Source: Lactobacillus xylocopicola (GTDB taxonomy: Bacteria > Bacillota > Bacilli > Lactobacillales > Lactobacillaceae). Taken from it: a stretch of DNA of 64,000 nucleotides. The notes under the pieces are model-generated. The model had not been told where the DNA came from, did not search any database, and saw nothing but the letters and a program-made list of their open reading frames with translations. Where the stretch lies: contig NZ_AP026803.1 in NCBI RefSeq assembly GCF_033096005.1, positions 912,501 to 976,500 on the forward strand, given 5' to 3'. Below are positions 47,982 to 57,072 of this stretch, piece after piece; position 1 is the first letter of the stretch; each line of letters begins with the position of its first letter. The position numbers and the translations under genes are program-made.

Positions 47982-48254
47982 CTACTTGGTGAATTTTGAT
48001 TCATGCAGCTTCTTCATTAAGCCGGCACCCGAAAGAAGTGACCGCACAGTATCTGAAGGTTGTGCACCCTTCTTCAACCATTCCAAAATCTTGTCTTCTT
48101 CAAGCTTCAATTCTTTTGGCTCTGAAATTGGGTTGTAGTAACCAACTTCTTCAACAAAACGACCATCACGAGGCATTCTTGAGTCCGCAACAACGATTCT
48201 GTAGAATGGTTTTCTCTTGGCACCCATCCGGCGCATCCGAATTTTTACTGACAT
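47982..48254 (-). CDS. rpsP: 30S ribosomal protein S16
   Basis: Binds 16S rRNA in the 30S body. Start at 48254 ([20 protein letters not shown]) with GAGGAGG nine bases upstream, 90 residues. The [20 protein letters not shown] stretch is diagnostic. It follows ffh by about 95 bases. Confidence 0.97.
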   Translation of the reverse strand: MSVKIRMRRMGAKRKPFYRIVVADSRMPRDGRFVEEVGYYNPISEPKELKLEEDKILEWLKKGAQPSDTVRSLLSGAGLMKKLHESKFTK

Positions 48255-48348
48255 ATTTAGTTTCCTCCTCAAAGTTACGAATATTAATATAGCATCTTTT
48301 ATTTTAGGTGTAAAGTGTTTTTACTTAACAGCTGAAATTAGCTCTACT

Positions 48349-49776
48349 TTAAGAACGGAAACGCTTGACTTTCATCCTTTTCTTTTTATTTTTCTTAAAC
48401 TTCTTACCCATGTGGCGCATTGCCATCTTGGCCATCGGCGAATCCATGCCTGGCAACTGGTCCATCCCCTTAAGGTTGCCCTTAGTGATCTTGCTCATCA
48501 TGTCCCGGGCCTGCTTAAACTGCTTGATCATCCGGTTAACTTCCACGATGGGCCGGCCTGAACCGGCTGCAATTCTACGTCGCCGGCTCGGATTTAGTAA
48601 TTCTGGGTCCTCACGTTCCTGCTCGGTCATCGAGGAAACAATGGCCTTAACGTAGGTGATTTGCTTTTTATCAAAATTGGCGTTTTTGAGCTGCGGGTTG
48701 TCAGCCATGCCAGGAATCATCTTCATAATCTGGTCAAGTGGTCCCATCTTCTCAACCTGTTCCAGCTGGTCGATGAAGTCATTAAAATCGAAGGTATTTT
48801 CCTTCATTTTCGTTGCAACCGCTTCAGCCTTCTTAGCATCGTAGTCCTGCTGAGCCTTCTCAATTAGCGTCAGCATGTCGCCCATACCCAAAATTCGCGA
48901 TGCCATCCGGTCTGGATAGAATTGTTCCAAGTCGCTGAGCTTTTCGCCCTGACCAGTATAGATGATTGGCTTCCCTGTGACAGCTCTAATTGACAGCGCA
49001 GCTCCGCCCCGAGTATCACCATCGAGTTTGGTTAAAATAATCCCGGTAATATCCAACCGACTATCAAAGCCTTGCGCTACATCAGTGGCTGCTTGACCAG
49101 TCATTGCGTCGACAACCAACAAAATGTTGTCAGGTTTAGCTACAGCCTTGACTTGTTCCAGCTCTGCCATTAACGGTTCATCAATTTCAAGCCGACCAGC
49201 AGTATCGATAATTACATAGTCATTCTTGTTTTGGTCAGCTTGCTTAAGTCCGTTTTCAACAATTTGGGCAACGTTCTTTTGGTCTTGTTCACTATAAACG
49301 GGTACCTGCAGCTCCGTCCCTATCTGCTGAAGTTGTTCAATGGCAGCCGGCCGGTAAATATCCCCAGCAATGAGCAACGGACGAGCCTTTTCCTGTTTAA
49401 TCAACTGGTTGGCTAGCTTACCAACCGTCGTTGTCTTACCGGTACCTTGTAACCCAACCATCATAATAATCGTTGGAATATGTTTAGACTTGGTCAAGGT
49501 GGTGCTGCTAGTTCCCATCATCTTAGTTAATTCATCATTAACTATCTTGATGACCTGTTGACCTGGATTCAGACTTTCCTGTACTTCCTTGCCTAGGGCC
49601 TCTTCTTTGATCTTCTTAATAAAATCCTTGACCACTTTAAAGTTAACGTCGGCTTCAAGCAATGCCAACCTAATTTCTCGGCTGGCCGTGTTGATATCTT
49701 CTGCCGAGATCTTACCCTTACCGGTTAAATTCTTCAGTGCCTTTTGAATTCTTTCACTTAAATTCTCAAAAGCCAT
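48349..49776 (-). CDS. ffh: signal recognition particle protein Ffh
   Basis: GTPase core of SRP, which sends membrane-protein ribosomes to FtsY. The 475 residues have the NG domain with GLQGTGKTT at 108-116, then the Met-rich M domain and a very basic tail (KKFKKNKKKRMKVKRF). It follows ylxM by about three bases. Confidence 0.97.
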   Translation of the reverse strand: MAFENLSERIQKALKNLTGKGKISAEDINTASREIRLALLEADVNFKVVKDFIKKIKEEALGKEVQESLNPGQQVIKIVNDELTKMMGTSSTTLTKSKHIPTIIMMVGLQGTGKTTTVGKLANQLIKQEKARPLLIAGDIYRPAAIEQLQQIGTELQVPVYSEQDQKNVAQIVENGLKQADQNKNDYVIIDTAGRLEIDEPLMAELEQVKAVAKPDNILLVVDAMTGQAATDVAQGFDSRLDITGIILTKLDGDTRGGAALSIRAVTGKPIIYTGQGEKLSDLEQFYPDRMASRILGMGDMLTLIEKAQQDYDAKKAEAVATKMKENTFDFNDFIDQLEQVEKMGPLDQIMKMIPGMADNPQLKNANFDKKQITYVKAIVSSMTEQEREDPELLNPSRRRRIAAGSGRPIVEVNRMIKQFKQARDMMSKITKGNLKGMDQLPGMDSPMAKMAMRHMGKKFKKNKKKRMKVKRFRS

Positions 49777-49779
49777 GGC

Positions 49780-50121
49780 TTATTCTCCCCTCATTCTACT
49801 TAATAATTCATCAATTTGGTGCATTGCCTGGTCTGGCTCGTCCTGCCTTAGCGAATTGGCAATATCGGTTAGTTCTGCTTCAATCACACCGAATTCCCTT
49901 TTTAGATGCAGCTTTGCTTCATAATTGGCCAATAACTTCCGACAACGGCGCAGGTTGTCATAGATTGCTTGGCGAGAAACACCATGGTTGTCCGCTATTT
50001 CACCTAAGGAAAGATCATTATAGTAGTAATCTTCAAAATAATCCTGCTGGCTCTGCGTTAAGAGCTTGCCATAGTATGCGTAGAGGTCACCCAGGGCCTC
50101 ATTTTTTTCGAGTTCGTTCAT
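49780..50121 (-). CDS. ylxM: YlxM family HTH protein, SRP-linked
   Basis: A 113-residue helix-turn-helix protein of the UPF0122 family, which enhances SRP function in streptococci. The helix DNHGVSRQAIYDNLRRCRKL and the NDLSLGEIAD segment are typical. The ATG at 50121 follows AAGGTGA. It is the first gene of the ylxM-ffh-rpsP run. In many Firmicutes ftsY lies directly upstream; here about 8 kb of other genes lies between. Confidence 0.92.
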   Translation of the reverse strand: MNELEKNEALGDLYAYYGKLLTQSQQDYFEDYYYNDLSLGEIADNHGVSRQAIYDNLRRCRKLLANYEAKLHLKREFGVIEAELTDIANSLRQDEPDQAMHQIDELLSRMRGE

Positions 50122-50220
50122 AACTTTCACCTTGAACCAGTATAGCAAAAATGCAGTCAGTTGACGATTGGGAAAGCACTTATTGACAAATTTAACATTA
50201 AGATACTTGTATATGATATT

Positions 50221-50326
50221 TGTTTTTATCAAGAAATTGATTATAATAACCATAGAAATAAGTTATTCAATTCGTCTAATTGATTTTAGGGTACCTAAGC
50301 ATTTTGACCTAAGTACCCTTTTTAAG
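50221..50326 (+). promoter_or_regulatory. permease promoter and leader hairpin
   Basis: TTGTTT and TATAAT (about 50221-50248) at a 16-base spacing could drive the permease. About 40 bases downstream, AGGGTACCTAAG and CTAAGTACCCTT form a hairpin followed by TTTTT on the plus strand (50288-50324), well before the permease start at 50403. It could be an attenuator or end a short RNA. Confidence 0.45.
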
Positions 50327-50402
50327 TTGGACAAGTGCTAGCAGGCTGTGCTGTGAAGAGATCTTATCTCTAGATAAATTAACCAATTTAAGGAGAAACA
50401 TC

Positions 50403-51827
50403 GTGAGTTTATGGAAAACAATGAATCGGAAAGAGGATCCCGGCAGATACCAAAAAAAGGACGGACACCTCGTTCGGACACTAAAAGTACGGGACTTTCT
50501 AGCGCTTGGAGTTGGAACTATTGTATCAACTTCAATCTTTACTCTGCCCGGTGAAGTGGCCGCTCTACACACGGGACCAGCCGTAGCAATTTCCTGTGTG
50601 GTCGCCTCCTTGGTTGCTGGTCTAGTTGCCTTTGCATATGCCGAGATGGCCGCAGCAATGCCTTTTGCCGGCTCCGTTTACTCCTGGATTAACGTCATTT
50701 TCGGCGAATTTTGGGGCTGGATATCTGGTTGGGCACTGTTGGCCGAATATCTAATTGGAATGGCCTTTATTAGTTCCGGCCTTTCCGCAAATTTGCGGGC
50801 CCTAATTGCTCCTTTTGGGTTGAGATTACCAGCTTGGCTGTCCAACCCATTAGGAGTCAATGGTGGTCTCCTGGATCTCGTTGCCTTAATTGCAATTGTA
50901 ATTGCTGCAGTACTAGTGAGCTTTGGCGTGTCTAAAGCTTCCCGGGTCGAAAATATTTTGGTGGTGGTCAAGGTATTGGCCATCCTGCTCTTTGTCGTGG
51001 TTGGTCTAACTGCGGTTAAACGGGCCAATTTCACCCCCTTCATCCCTTCATACCGCTTCACCAGTCATGGTCCCTTTGGTGGTTGGCAAGGCATCTATGC
51101 CGGTGTTTCCATGATCTATATTTCTTTTTTGGGTTTTGATACTATTGCCTCTAACTCGGCTGAGGCAGTCAATCCCCAAAAGACCATGCCTCGGGGTATT
51201 ATTGGCTCACTACTCATTGCTGTTGTCCTCTTTGTTGCTGTCAGTCTAGTACTCGTTGGTATGGTACCATACCAACAATATCTCAACTCGGCCGAGCCAG
51301 TAGGCTATGCATTAAGACAGACCGGGCACGGAACTATCGCTTTAGTCGTACAAGCTGTCGCCATTTTAGGGATGTTTACTGCACTCATTGGCCTCTGCTT
51401 AGCCAGTTCACGGCTAGTCTACTCCTTTGGCCGCGATGGCATGGTACCTCGCACATTAGGCAAGTTAAACCAAGTCCACCGACCTGCAAATTCCTTGTGG
51501 ACGGTAGCAATCATCGCCATCGTTATTTCGGCCTTTATCCCCTTTTCATTTTTAACCCAGTTGGTTTCCGCTGGTACCCTGATTGCCTTCATGTTTGTAT
51601 CAATGGGCATTTACCGGTTAAGACCACGGGAGGGGCGCGACATCGCTGATCCAGCTTTCAAGATGCCATTCTACCCCCTTCTGCCAGCCCTAGCCTTCTT
51701 AGGTTCATTTGCCGTCTTTTGGGGTCTAGACAGTCAAGCAAAAAAATACATGGGAATCTGGACGATTATCGGATTACTGATTTATTACTTGTATGGCATT
51801 CAGCACTCTGCACTTAATGACCAATAG
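50403..51827 (+). CDS. APC-family amino acid permease
   Basis: A 474-residue transporter with about 12 membrane helices, probably a cationic or branched amino acid/proton symporter like YfnA of Bacillus. The start is GTG with AGGAGAAAC upstream. The helix-1 stretch FLALGVGTIVSTSIFTLPGE and GFDTIASNSAEAVNP are APC-type. The substrate cannot be assigned. It has its own promoter and terminator and lies between ylxM and the ABC-2 operon. Confidence 0.85.
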   Translation: MSLWKTMNRKEDPGRYQKKDGHLVRTLKVRDFLALGVGTIVSTSIFTLPGEVAALHTGPAVAISCVVASLVAGLVAFAYAEMAAAMPFAGSVYSWINVIFGEFWGWISGWALLAEYLIGMAFISSGLSANLRALIAPFGLRLPAWLSNPLGVNGGLLDLVALIAIVIAAVLVSFGVSKASRVENILVVVKVLAILLFVVVGLTAVKRANFTPFIPSYRFTSHGPFGGWQGIYAGVSMIYISFLGFDTIASNSAEAVNPQKTMPRGIIGSLLIAVVLFVAVSLVLVGMVPYQQYLNSAEPVGYALRQTGHGTIALVVQAVAILGMFTALIGLCLASSRLVYSFGRDGMVPRTLGKLNQVHRPANSLWTVAIIAIVISAFIPFSFLTQLVSAGTLIAFMFVSMGIYRLRPREGRDIADPAFKMPFYPLLPALAFLGSFAVFWGLDSQAKKYMGIWTIIGLLIYYLYGIQHSALNDQ

Positions 51828-51829
51828 TT

Positions 51830-51873
51830 AAAGCTCTAACTTCTATACTTAAAGTAAGAAGCTAGAGCTTTTC
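51830..51873. terminator. bidirectional terminator between permease and ABC-2 operon
   Basis: AAAGCTCTA..CTTCT pairs with AGAAG.TAGAGCTTT around a 12-base loop; followed by TTCTTTT on the plus strand. Confidence 0.85.
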
Positions 51874-51907
51874 TTTTACTTATTTATCTTAGACACAAAT
51901 TGAGTAT

Positions 51908-53080
51908 TTAACCGGCTGCCTTAGTCCAATTCCAGTGGTTAGTGAGGTTAATTTGCTCGCTCAAGACTTGCAGCGTCCAAAAGGCGATTGTAAAACCAAC
52001 AACAATTAGCATGGACTGACCAAATGCTTGGTAAAACTTGGCATTGAAATTTACGGTGTTACCAATTAAATTGTTGTTTTTCGTAAACCAATAAACTGGC
52101 GTAAAGCAAGCAATTTTATTAACGAAACTGGGCAGCAAACTGCTAGAAACAAAGACTCCGCCTAAAAAACAACTGCCTAAACCGTAAATGTTTTCAAATC
52201 CATTTAAAGCTTGTACGTTTTTAAATAAACTAGTAATTAAGCTCGAAAGAGTGACAATTGAAAGGATAAAGAGCAAAGAATTAAGCATAAATAGCAAGGT
52301 CACTTTATTCGGATTTAGCCCCGCAGAAATGAAAATCAGAAACAAGAAAAGCGTACTCGTCGCCATCAGATAGGTCGACAAGCCTCGATTAATCTGCGTG
52401 GATAATGCGCGCGGCTTAAGCGGTGAACACTGGTTGCGTACTTTAATTTCCTGGCGATTAAAGACTAAATTCACCGTACTAAAGGCTCCAAAGATAATAA
52501 TGAAAATTCCATAAGCAACTAGATTGTAAATAGTTGCTGCACCGCTTTGTTTTTCTCGCCTTTCATAAGATTCATCAAGTTTAACCTTTCCTTGCTTGCT
52601 TAGAGTGTGGCTCGTCTTAGTTAAAAGTTGATCCCATTTTAAATTGGGCAATTTTGTTTGGTACAGCCGCAAAGTATTTAAATATTGATCAACGTTACTG
52701 TCGACCAACTCCTTGCTATAAGTACCAGGACGAACTTGTGTTTTGAGTGCAGGCTTGCGACCTGACTTTATTTGCGCTTCAAAATCTGCCGGCAAGTACA
52801 AAATGTAATCCGCAGTTTGAAAAAATAGCGCATCATCAATTCCTTTTTGACTCTGGTCTTTGATATTGACAACTTTTTGCTGGTGGCTTAAATATTCGGT
52901 TAAGGACTTAGTGAGCTTACTTGATTTAGTTGTAATTACCGCAACTTTGGCCGCTTGACTGGCAGAACTCTTTTGTTGAAAGGTAAAAATCAACAGCATC
53001 ACCATCGTAACTCCCAAAGCCAAGATAAGTTCGCCGATATTTTTGAGTAATATTTTTAAAATCGTCTTATAAACTGTCAT
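51908..53080 (-). CDS. ABC-2 type transporter permease (second)
   Basis: A 390-residue membrane protein, one helix near the N-terminus, a large outer domain (about 40-190) and five or so helices at the C-terminus, the normal plan of ABC-2 exporter permeases such as YhgE/Pip-like and YvfS-type. I start at 53080 (MTVYKTILKILLKN) after GGCGGGTG. It overlaps the upstream permease gene by 14 bases, so the two form one complex with the ATPase encoded first. Confidence 0.85.
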   Translation of the reverse strand: MTVYKTILKILLKNIGELILALGVTMVMLLIFTFQQKSSASQAAKVAVITTKSSKLTKSLTEYLSHQQKVVNIKDQSQKGIDDALFFQTADYILYLPADFEAQIKSGRKPALKTQVRPGTYSKELVDSNVDQYLNTLRLYQTKLPNLKWDQLLTKTSHTLSKQGKVKLDESYERREKQSGAATIYNLVAYGIFIIIFGAFSTVNLVFNRQEIKVRNQCSPLKPRALSTQINRGLSTYLMATSTLFLFLIFISAGLNPNKVTLLFMLNSLLFILSIVTLSSLITSLFKNVQALNGFENIYGLGSCFLGGVFVSSSLLPSFVNKIACFTPVYWFTKNNNLIGNTVNFNAKFYQAFGQSMLIVVGFTIAFWTLQVLSEQINLTNHWNWTKAAG

Positions 53081-54188
53081 ATTGCACCCGCCTTTCAAAT
53101 CGGTAATCCAGTAAAATAAACAGGACTGTCAGTCCTAAAAGCCAAGCTAAATTCTGATAAAAAGTCGATAGTGACTGGTAAAAGAACAATTGATAGATAC
53201 TATCGCTGATTAGATTAATCACATTTAGCTTGCCTAAAAGGGGCAAATTAAGGTCGATCCAGTATTTGATTTCTTGGGTCCCCATCATCCCGGCAAGTAA
53301 AGACAACAATGAAATGATTAGAGTAGAAAATCCGATTTTTTGTGAATAGCTGCGCTTACTCATTAAATTACCGGTTAGCTTACCTAAACAAATTTGCAAA
53401 ATGCTCCCCATTAAGCAAACCAGGAGAATCAGCTCCCACCGGTTGCCAAAGTCAATTTGATATCCCCAATGGAAAACCGCTAGCACAATCAAGACGATCG
53501 CATAGAAGACAATTAACGCTGCAATTAAGTTGCTGATGACCACCATCATTTTAGGAACCGGCGTTAAAGCAAGGCGAATACCATTTTCTGATTGATCGGC
53601 CTGTTCGTCCTCGGCATTACGCAGGCCAAATTGTAGGCCATAACCGATTGTCATCGCAATTAAAGTAAAGAAATAAAAACTCATGATGCTAAAATTACGA
53701 CCTTGGACCTGATTAACGGTGTAGTGCTTATCGGTCACTTTTAAACTAGCTAAATTCACCTTGCCCGATTTTGCCAATTCCGTAAACAAGGCGCCATTTT
53801 GCTCATAGCGGCTTAAAATTTCTTTTAAAATGCTTTGATCGGCACCGTTCTCGGCAATCACTAATTTAATTGGCTGAGCATTTGTATCATAATAGCCGGC
53901 CAATTCTCCTGCTGCTAACTTCTTTTGCGCAGCTGCCAGGCTCAAGTGGCTCACCTTAAAAACTGGCTTGTTTTTATTTTTCACTTCAGTTAAGCCGCGC
54001 CGCAATTCTCGGTCATTTCCCACCACGGCAACTGGCGTGCTCTTGTCTAACAACTGCATTTGGTCTAAATTACTGAAGACCAGTTTAAAGAAAAATCCCA
54101 TAATCAAAGGAAAAATCAGGGTCCAAAAAAGCAAGTTTCGGTTACCCAGCAGAACTTTAACCCGGTAATAAATTAAGTGTCTCATCAT
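53067..54188 (-). CDS. ABC-2 type transporter permease (first)
   Basis: A 373-residue ABC-2 permease. A first membrane helix (about 19-37, LLFWTLIFPLIMGFFFKLVF) is followed by a large outer domain and five C-terminal helices. Its ATG overlaps the ATPase stop by four bases. It should pair with the other permease as a heterodimer channel. Export of a peptide, lantibiotic or lipid-like compound is possible; the substrate is not known. Confidence 0.88.
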   Translation of the reverse strand: MMRHLIYYRVKVLLGNRNLLFWTLIFPLIMGFFFKLVFSNLDQMQLLDKSTPVAVVGNDRELRRGLTEVKNKNKPVFKVSHLSLAAAQKKLAAGELAGYYDTNAQPIKLVIAENGADQSILKEILSRYEQNGALFTELAKSGKVNLASLKVTDKHYTVNQVQGRNFSIMSFYFFTLIAMTIGYGLQFGLRNAEDEQADQSENGIRLALTPVPKMMVVISNLIAALIVFYAIVLIVLAVFHWGYQIDFGNRWELILLVCLMGSILQICLGKLTGNLMSKRSYSQKIGFSTLIISLLSLLAGMMGTQEIKYWIDLNLPLLGKLNVINLISDSIYQLFFYQSLSTFYQNLAWLLGLTVLFILLDYRFERRVQYDSL

Positions 54189-55123
54189 GCTTCATCCCTC
54201 AGTTCCCGACCGGTGATTGTTAAGAAGACATCGTTTAATGTCACTTCTTTAGTATGAAGATCGGCATAGACAATTTTATTTTGTTGCAAATATTCAAGGA
54301 CCGGCAGCATCGTTTGTTGCAAGTCGGTACTAGTAATTGCTAAAGTTTGATCACCGTAATTAAGTTCCTGAACCGCTGGCATGCTTAACAAAGTAGCTTC
54401 TTCTGCTTTAGTAAGCAAAGGAACTGTTATGACAATCTGTTCATTAGCTTTGACCATCGCCTTAAGTTCAGCAGCAGAACCCTTAGCAATGACTGAACCA
54501 TGGTCCAAAATCACAATTTGGTTACACAAAAACTCAACTTCTTCCATGTAGTGAGTTGTGTAAACGACGGTCGCCCCATTTCGGTTCAATTCTTTAATGC
54601 TCTCCAAAATTCGATTGCGACTTTGCGGGTCTACGGCAACTGTCGGTTCATCTAGAAAAATCAATTCAGGCTGATGAGCAATTCCGCAAGCAATATTAAG
54701 GCGCCGGGCTAAGCCCCCACTAAGCTGCTTGGGATAAAATTTAGTAAAGTCCTGCAAGCCAACTAATTCAATCGTCTGATCCACATTCTTTGCTACCTGC
54801 GCCCGATCTTTAAGATATAAACCGCAATAGTAACTAATGTTTTCCTGTACCGTGAGCTCTTTAAAAAACGCCAGGTCCTGGGGAACAATCCCAATGCGCT
54901 CTTTAATTGCGTAGCTATCTGCCTTCATCGCTTGATCGAAAACTTTGATTTCACCCCGATCATAACTAAGTAGTGCTAAAATACAGTTAATCATCGTTGA
55001 TTTGCCACTACCATTTGGTCCTAACAAGCCAAGAATGTCACCTTTTTGAACTTGCAAATCGACGTGATTAAGTGCCGTCAACTCGCGATAGCGTTTGACT
55101 AAATTCTGAACATCAATAATCAT
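54185..55123 (-). CDS. ABC transporter ATP-binding protein
   Basis: A 312-residue ATPase. Walker A GPNGSGKS is at 35-42, the signature is LSGGLARRL, and Walker B is LIFLDEPTVAVDP. The last 80 residues form the C-terminal extension of DrrA/NodI-like exporters. It heads the three-gene operon, with the permeases overlapping downstream, and is divergent from a two-component pair that likely controls it. Confidence 0.92.
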   Translation of the reverse strand: MIIDVQNLVKRYRELTALNHVDLQVQKGDILGLLGPNGSGKSTMINCILALLSYDRGEIKVFDQAMKADSYAIKERIGIVPQDLAFFKELTVQENISYYCGLYLKDRAQVAKNVDQTIELVGLQDFTKFYPKQLSGGLARRLNIACGIAHQPELIFLDEPTVAVDPQSRNRILESIKELNRNGATVVYTTHYMEEVEFLCNQIVILDHGSVIAKGSAAELKAMVKANEQIVITVPLLTKAEEATLLSMPAVQELNYGDQTLAITSTDLQQTMLPVLEYLQQNKIVYADLHTKEVTLNDVFLTITGRELRDEA

Positions 55124-55200
55124 TTTGAACTCCTCACCTTAATCTGATATCTTCTACTATATAAACTTGTTCCTAAGTTGCCCAGTGACTTTGGGCTAAA

Positions 55201-55234
55201 AATAGGTGACAAATGTCATGAAACGGATTCAATT
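55201..55234. promoter_or_regulatory. candidate response-regulator operator in divergent promoter region
   Basis: TGACAAATGTCA at 55207-55218 is a perfect inverted repeat (arms TGACA and TGTCA, two-base gap). It lies just upstream of the histidine kinase gene and about 85 bases from the divergent ABC ATPase start, as an autoregulator site for a NarL-type protein would. Confidence 0.45.
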
Positions 55235-56317
55235 ATGAAATTAACAAACCATTTTTATTTAGAAATCAGCTTTTTAACTGCTGGCGGAATCGTCTTAATG
55301 TGCAGTCAGAGATTTGACCCGCTAATGATTCGAGTCGTGTTAATTAGCATTATTAGCCTTAATCTCAGTTTCTGGATGCCGGCCGGAAACCTCCTCATGA
55401 CCCTTTTACTGGCAGGTCTAGCTCTTTTTGATCCCAGCTTTATCTATTTTTTTCCAGTCATTGTCCGCGTAACACTTTTACAGACAAAGTCGCACAAGTT
55501 GCTTTTGCTAGTTATTCCGCTGCTGATTCAGCTTAACTGGTTAAAACTATTAGTTCTCTTGGCTTGCCTGCTCGCCTGTTATTTTGCTTACGAAGACCGT
55601 GAACTTGACCGGGCCCAACAAGAAAAACGCCAGCTCCAAGACGATAGTTTTGAACAGCTCCTTACACTCCAACAACAAAAACTTGACCTTGAGACTAACG
55701 AACAAACAAAATTAATGCTCCAACTAGCTAATGAGCGCAACCGAATTGCTCGTGATATTCACGACAATGTTGGTCATCTCTTGTCTAGTAGCATTATCCA
55801 ACTCGGAGCGGTGACACTACTGAATCAGGATGCAAAACTTACCAAGCCGTTAACTGAGCTTAACACCACCGTTAATCGCGCCATGGATAGTATCAGAAAT
55901 AGTGTCCACGGCATTCAAGCAAAAGCCTTAACTTTGAGCCAGGCTCTCAAACCAATTATCGCTGACTTTACTTTTTGCACGCTTCAAATCGCAGGCCACC
56001 CATTTGATGAAACCTCTTTTAAGCAAAACCAAATTATCGTGATGACGGTCAAAGAAGCCTTTACCAATGTGCTTAAACATTCTAACGCCAGTCTGGTCAC
56101 GCTTAAATTTCAAACCCTACCAGCTTTTTACCAAGTGCAAATTGCTGACAATGGAACAAGCAAAGGCTCGTTTTCACGGGGGATGGGGTTAGCAAGTATG
56201 CAGCAAAGAGCCGAGGAAGTTGGAGGCCAACTTCATTTGTATCAGGGTAACAAGGGTTTTAGCATCACTTTAATTCTACCCAGAAAGGAAGAAAATGTTA
56301 AAAATAGTCTTAGTTGA
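55235..56317 (+). CDS. sensor histidine kinase, NarL-partner type
   Basis: A 360-residue kinase with a hydrophobic N-terminal sensor of about 4 membrane helices (roughly residues 8-120), a coiled linker rich in Gln, and a HisKA_3 domain with ERNRIARDIHDNVGH, putting the phosphoacceptor His at about 176. The ATPase domain ends with GMGLASMQQRAEEVGG. The ATG at 55235 is chosen over the upstream in-frame start because the sequence then begins with a short loop and a membrane helix; the ribosome site is weak. It overlaps the response regulator gene by 23 bases. Closest general match is the DesK/YvfT group. Confidence 0.85.
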   Translation: MKLTNHFYLEISFLTAGGIVLMCSQRFDPLMIRVVLISIISLNLSFWMPAGNLLMTLLLAGLALFDPSFIYFFPVIVRVTLLQTKSHKLLLLVIPLLIQLNWLKLLVLLACLLACYFAYEDRELDRAQQEKRQLQDDSFEQLLTLQQQKLDLETNEQTKLMLQLANERNRIARDIHDNVGHLLSSSIIQLGAVTLLNQDAKLTKPLTELNTTVNRAMDSIRNSVHGIQAKALTLSQALKPIIADFTFCTLQIAGHPFDETSFKQNQIIVMTVKEAFTNVLKHSNASLVTLKFQTLPAFYQVQIADNGTSKGSFSRGMGLASMQQRAEEVGGQLHLYQGNKGFSITLILPRKEENVKNSLS

Positions 56318-56912
56318 TGACGATCATCTGGTTACTCAAGCACTAACCACAATCATTGCGGCTGAAGCTGATTTGGAAGTGGTAGCCTGCGCCCACCAAG
56401 CAAGTGCTGCCGTGGACTACTATCAGCAATATCACCCCGACGTCATTCTCCTTGATATTCGCCTGGGTAAATCGTCGGGCCTAGCCGCGGCCCAACAAAT
56501 TCTGCTGGCCGATCCCGCCGCCAAAATACTATTGTTGACAACTTTTAGCGATGACGAATACCTCGCAAAATCGATACAGCTCGGGGTCAAAGGTTACTTA
56601 ATTAAGCAAAATCTAGCTGCGATTGTTCCCGCAATTCGAACAGCAGCTGCTAATCAAACCGTTTTTAGCCCCGAAATTATGGAGAAATTGCAAAGTAGCT
56701 ACACCCAACTTGAAGCTGAAGTAGACCTAACGCAACGTGAAAAAGATATTCTGACCTTAATCGCCCAGGGACTTAATAATAAAGAAATTGCTAAACAATT
56801 ATTGTTAAGTGAAGGCACCATCCGTAACTACATTAGCCAATTGTTAGACAAGTTAGCCCTCCGCGACCGCACGCAACTTGCGATATTTTACTACCGCCAT
56901 TTTAAGCATTAA
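56295..56912 (+). CDS. NarL/LuxR-type response regulator
   Basis: A 205-residue regulator with a receiver domain (phosphoacceptor Asp54 in VILLDIRLG, acidic pocket DDD at 8-10) and a C-terminal LuxR helix-turn-helix (about 143-200, GLNNKEIAKQLLLSEGTI). GAAAGGAAG precedes the ATG inside the end of the kinase gene. It should bind the palindrome upstream of the pair and control the divergent ABC-2 operon, like YvfU with YvfRS in Bacillus; this is inference. Confidence 0.9.
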   Translation: MLKIVLVDDDHLVTQALTTIIAAEADLEVVACAHQASAAVDYYQQYHPDVILLDIRLGKSSGLAAAQQILLADPAAKILLLTTFSDDEYLAKSIQLGVKGYLIKQNLAAIVPAIRTAAANQTVFSPEIMEKLQSSYTQLEAEVDLTQREKDILTLIAQGLNNKEIAKQLLLSEGTIRNYISQLLDKLALRDRTQLAIFYYRHFKH

Positions 56913-56913
56913 A

Positions 56914-56936
56914 AAAACTCAATCATTGATTGAGTT
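56914..56936. terminator. hairpin after response regulator gene
   Basis: AACTCAATCA and TGATTGAGTT form a ten-base stem immediately after the stop. The T run is on the minus-strand side, so it works best for transcription arriving from pepD, but it can also stop the plus-strand transcript weakly. Confidence 0.6.
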
Positions 56937-56997
56937 AAAGGCTAATTGCCATTAGTAGTGAATTGGTTAGATGATATTTTTAAACAGTTACTACTCT

Positions 56998-57038
56998 AAA
57001 AAAACGTTTCCTCAACAAAATCGCGAGAAAACGTTTTT
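56998..57038 (-). terminator. intrinsic terminator of pepD
   Basis: AAAACGTTTCCTC pairs with GAGAAAACGTTTT with one mismatch; T-rich on the minus strand. It is 35 bases after the pepD stop. Confidence 0.8.
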
Positions 57039-57072
57039 AAATTTACTGCCAAATAATACTAATAACCTTTAA

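Noticed and set aside
55218..55234. ATGAAACGGATTCAA as a second cre site
   Set aside because: Spacing and four bases differ from the consensus; it is more likely chance sequence near the kinase start.
57001..57038. cre-like GAAAACGTTTTT near pepD
   Set aside because: The bases are the arms of the pepD terminator and match the CcpA consensus poorly at both ends.
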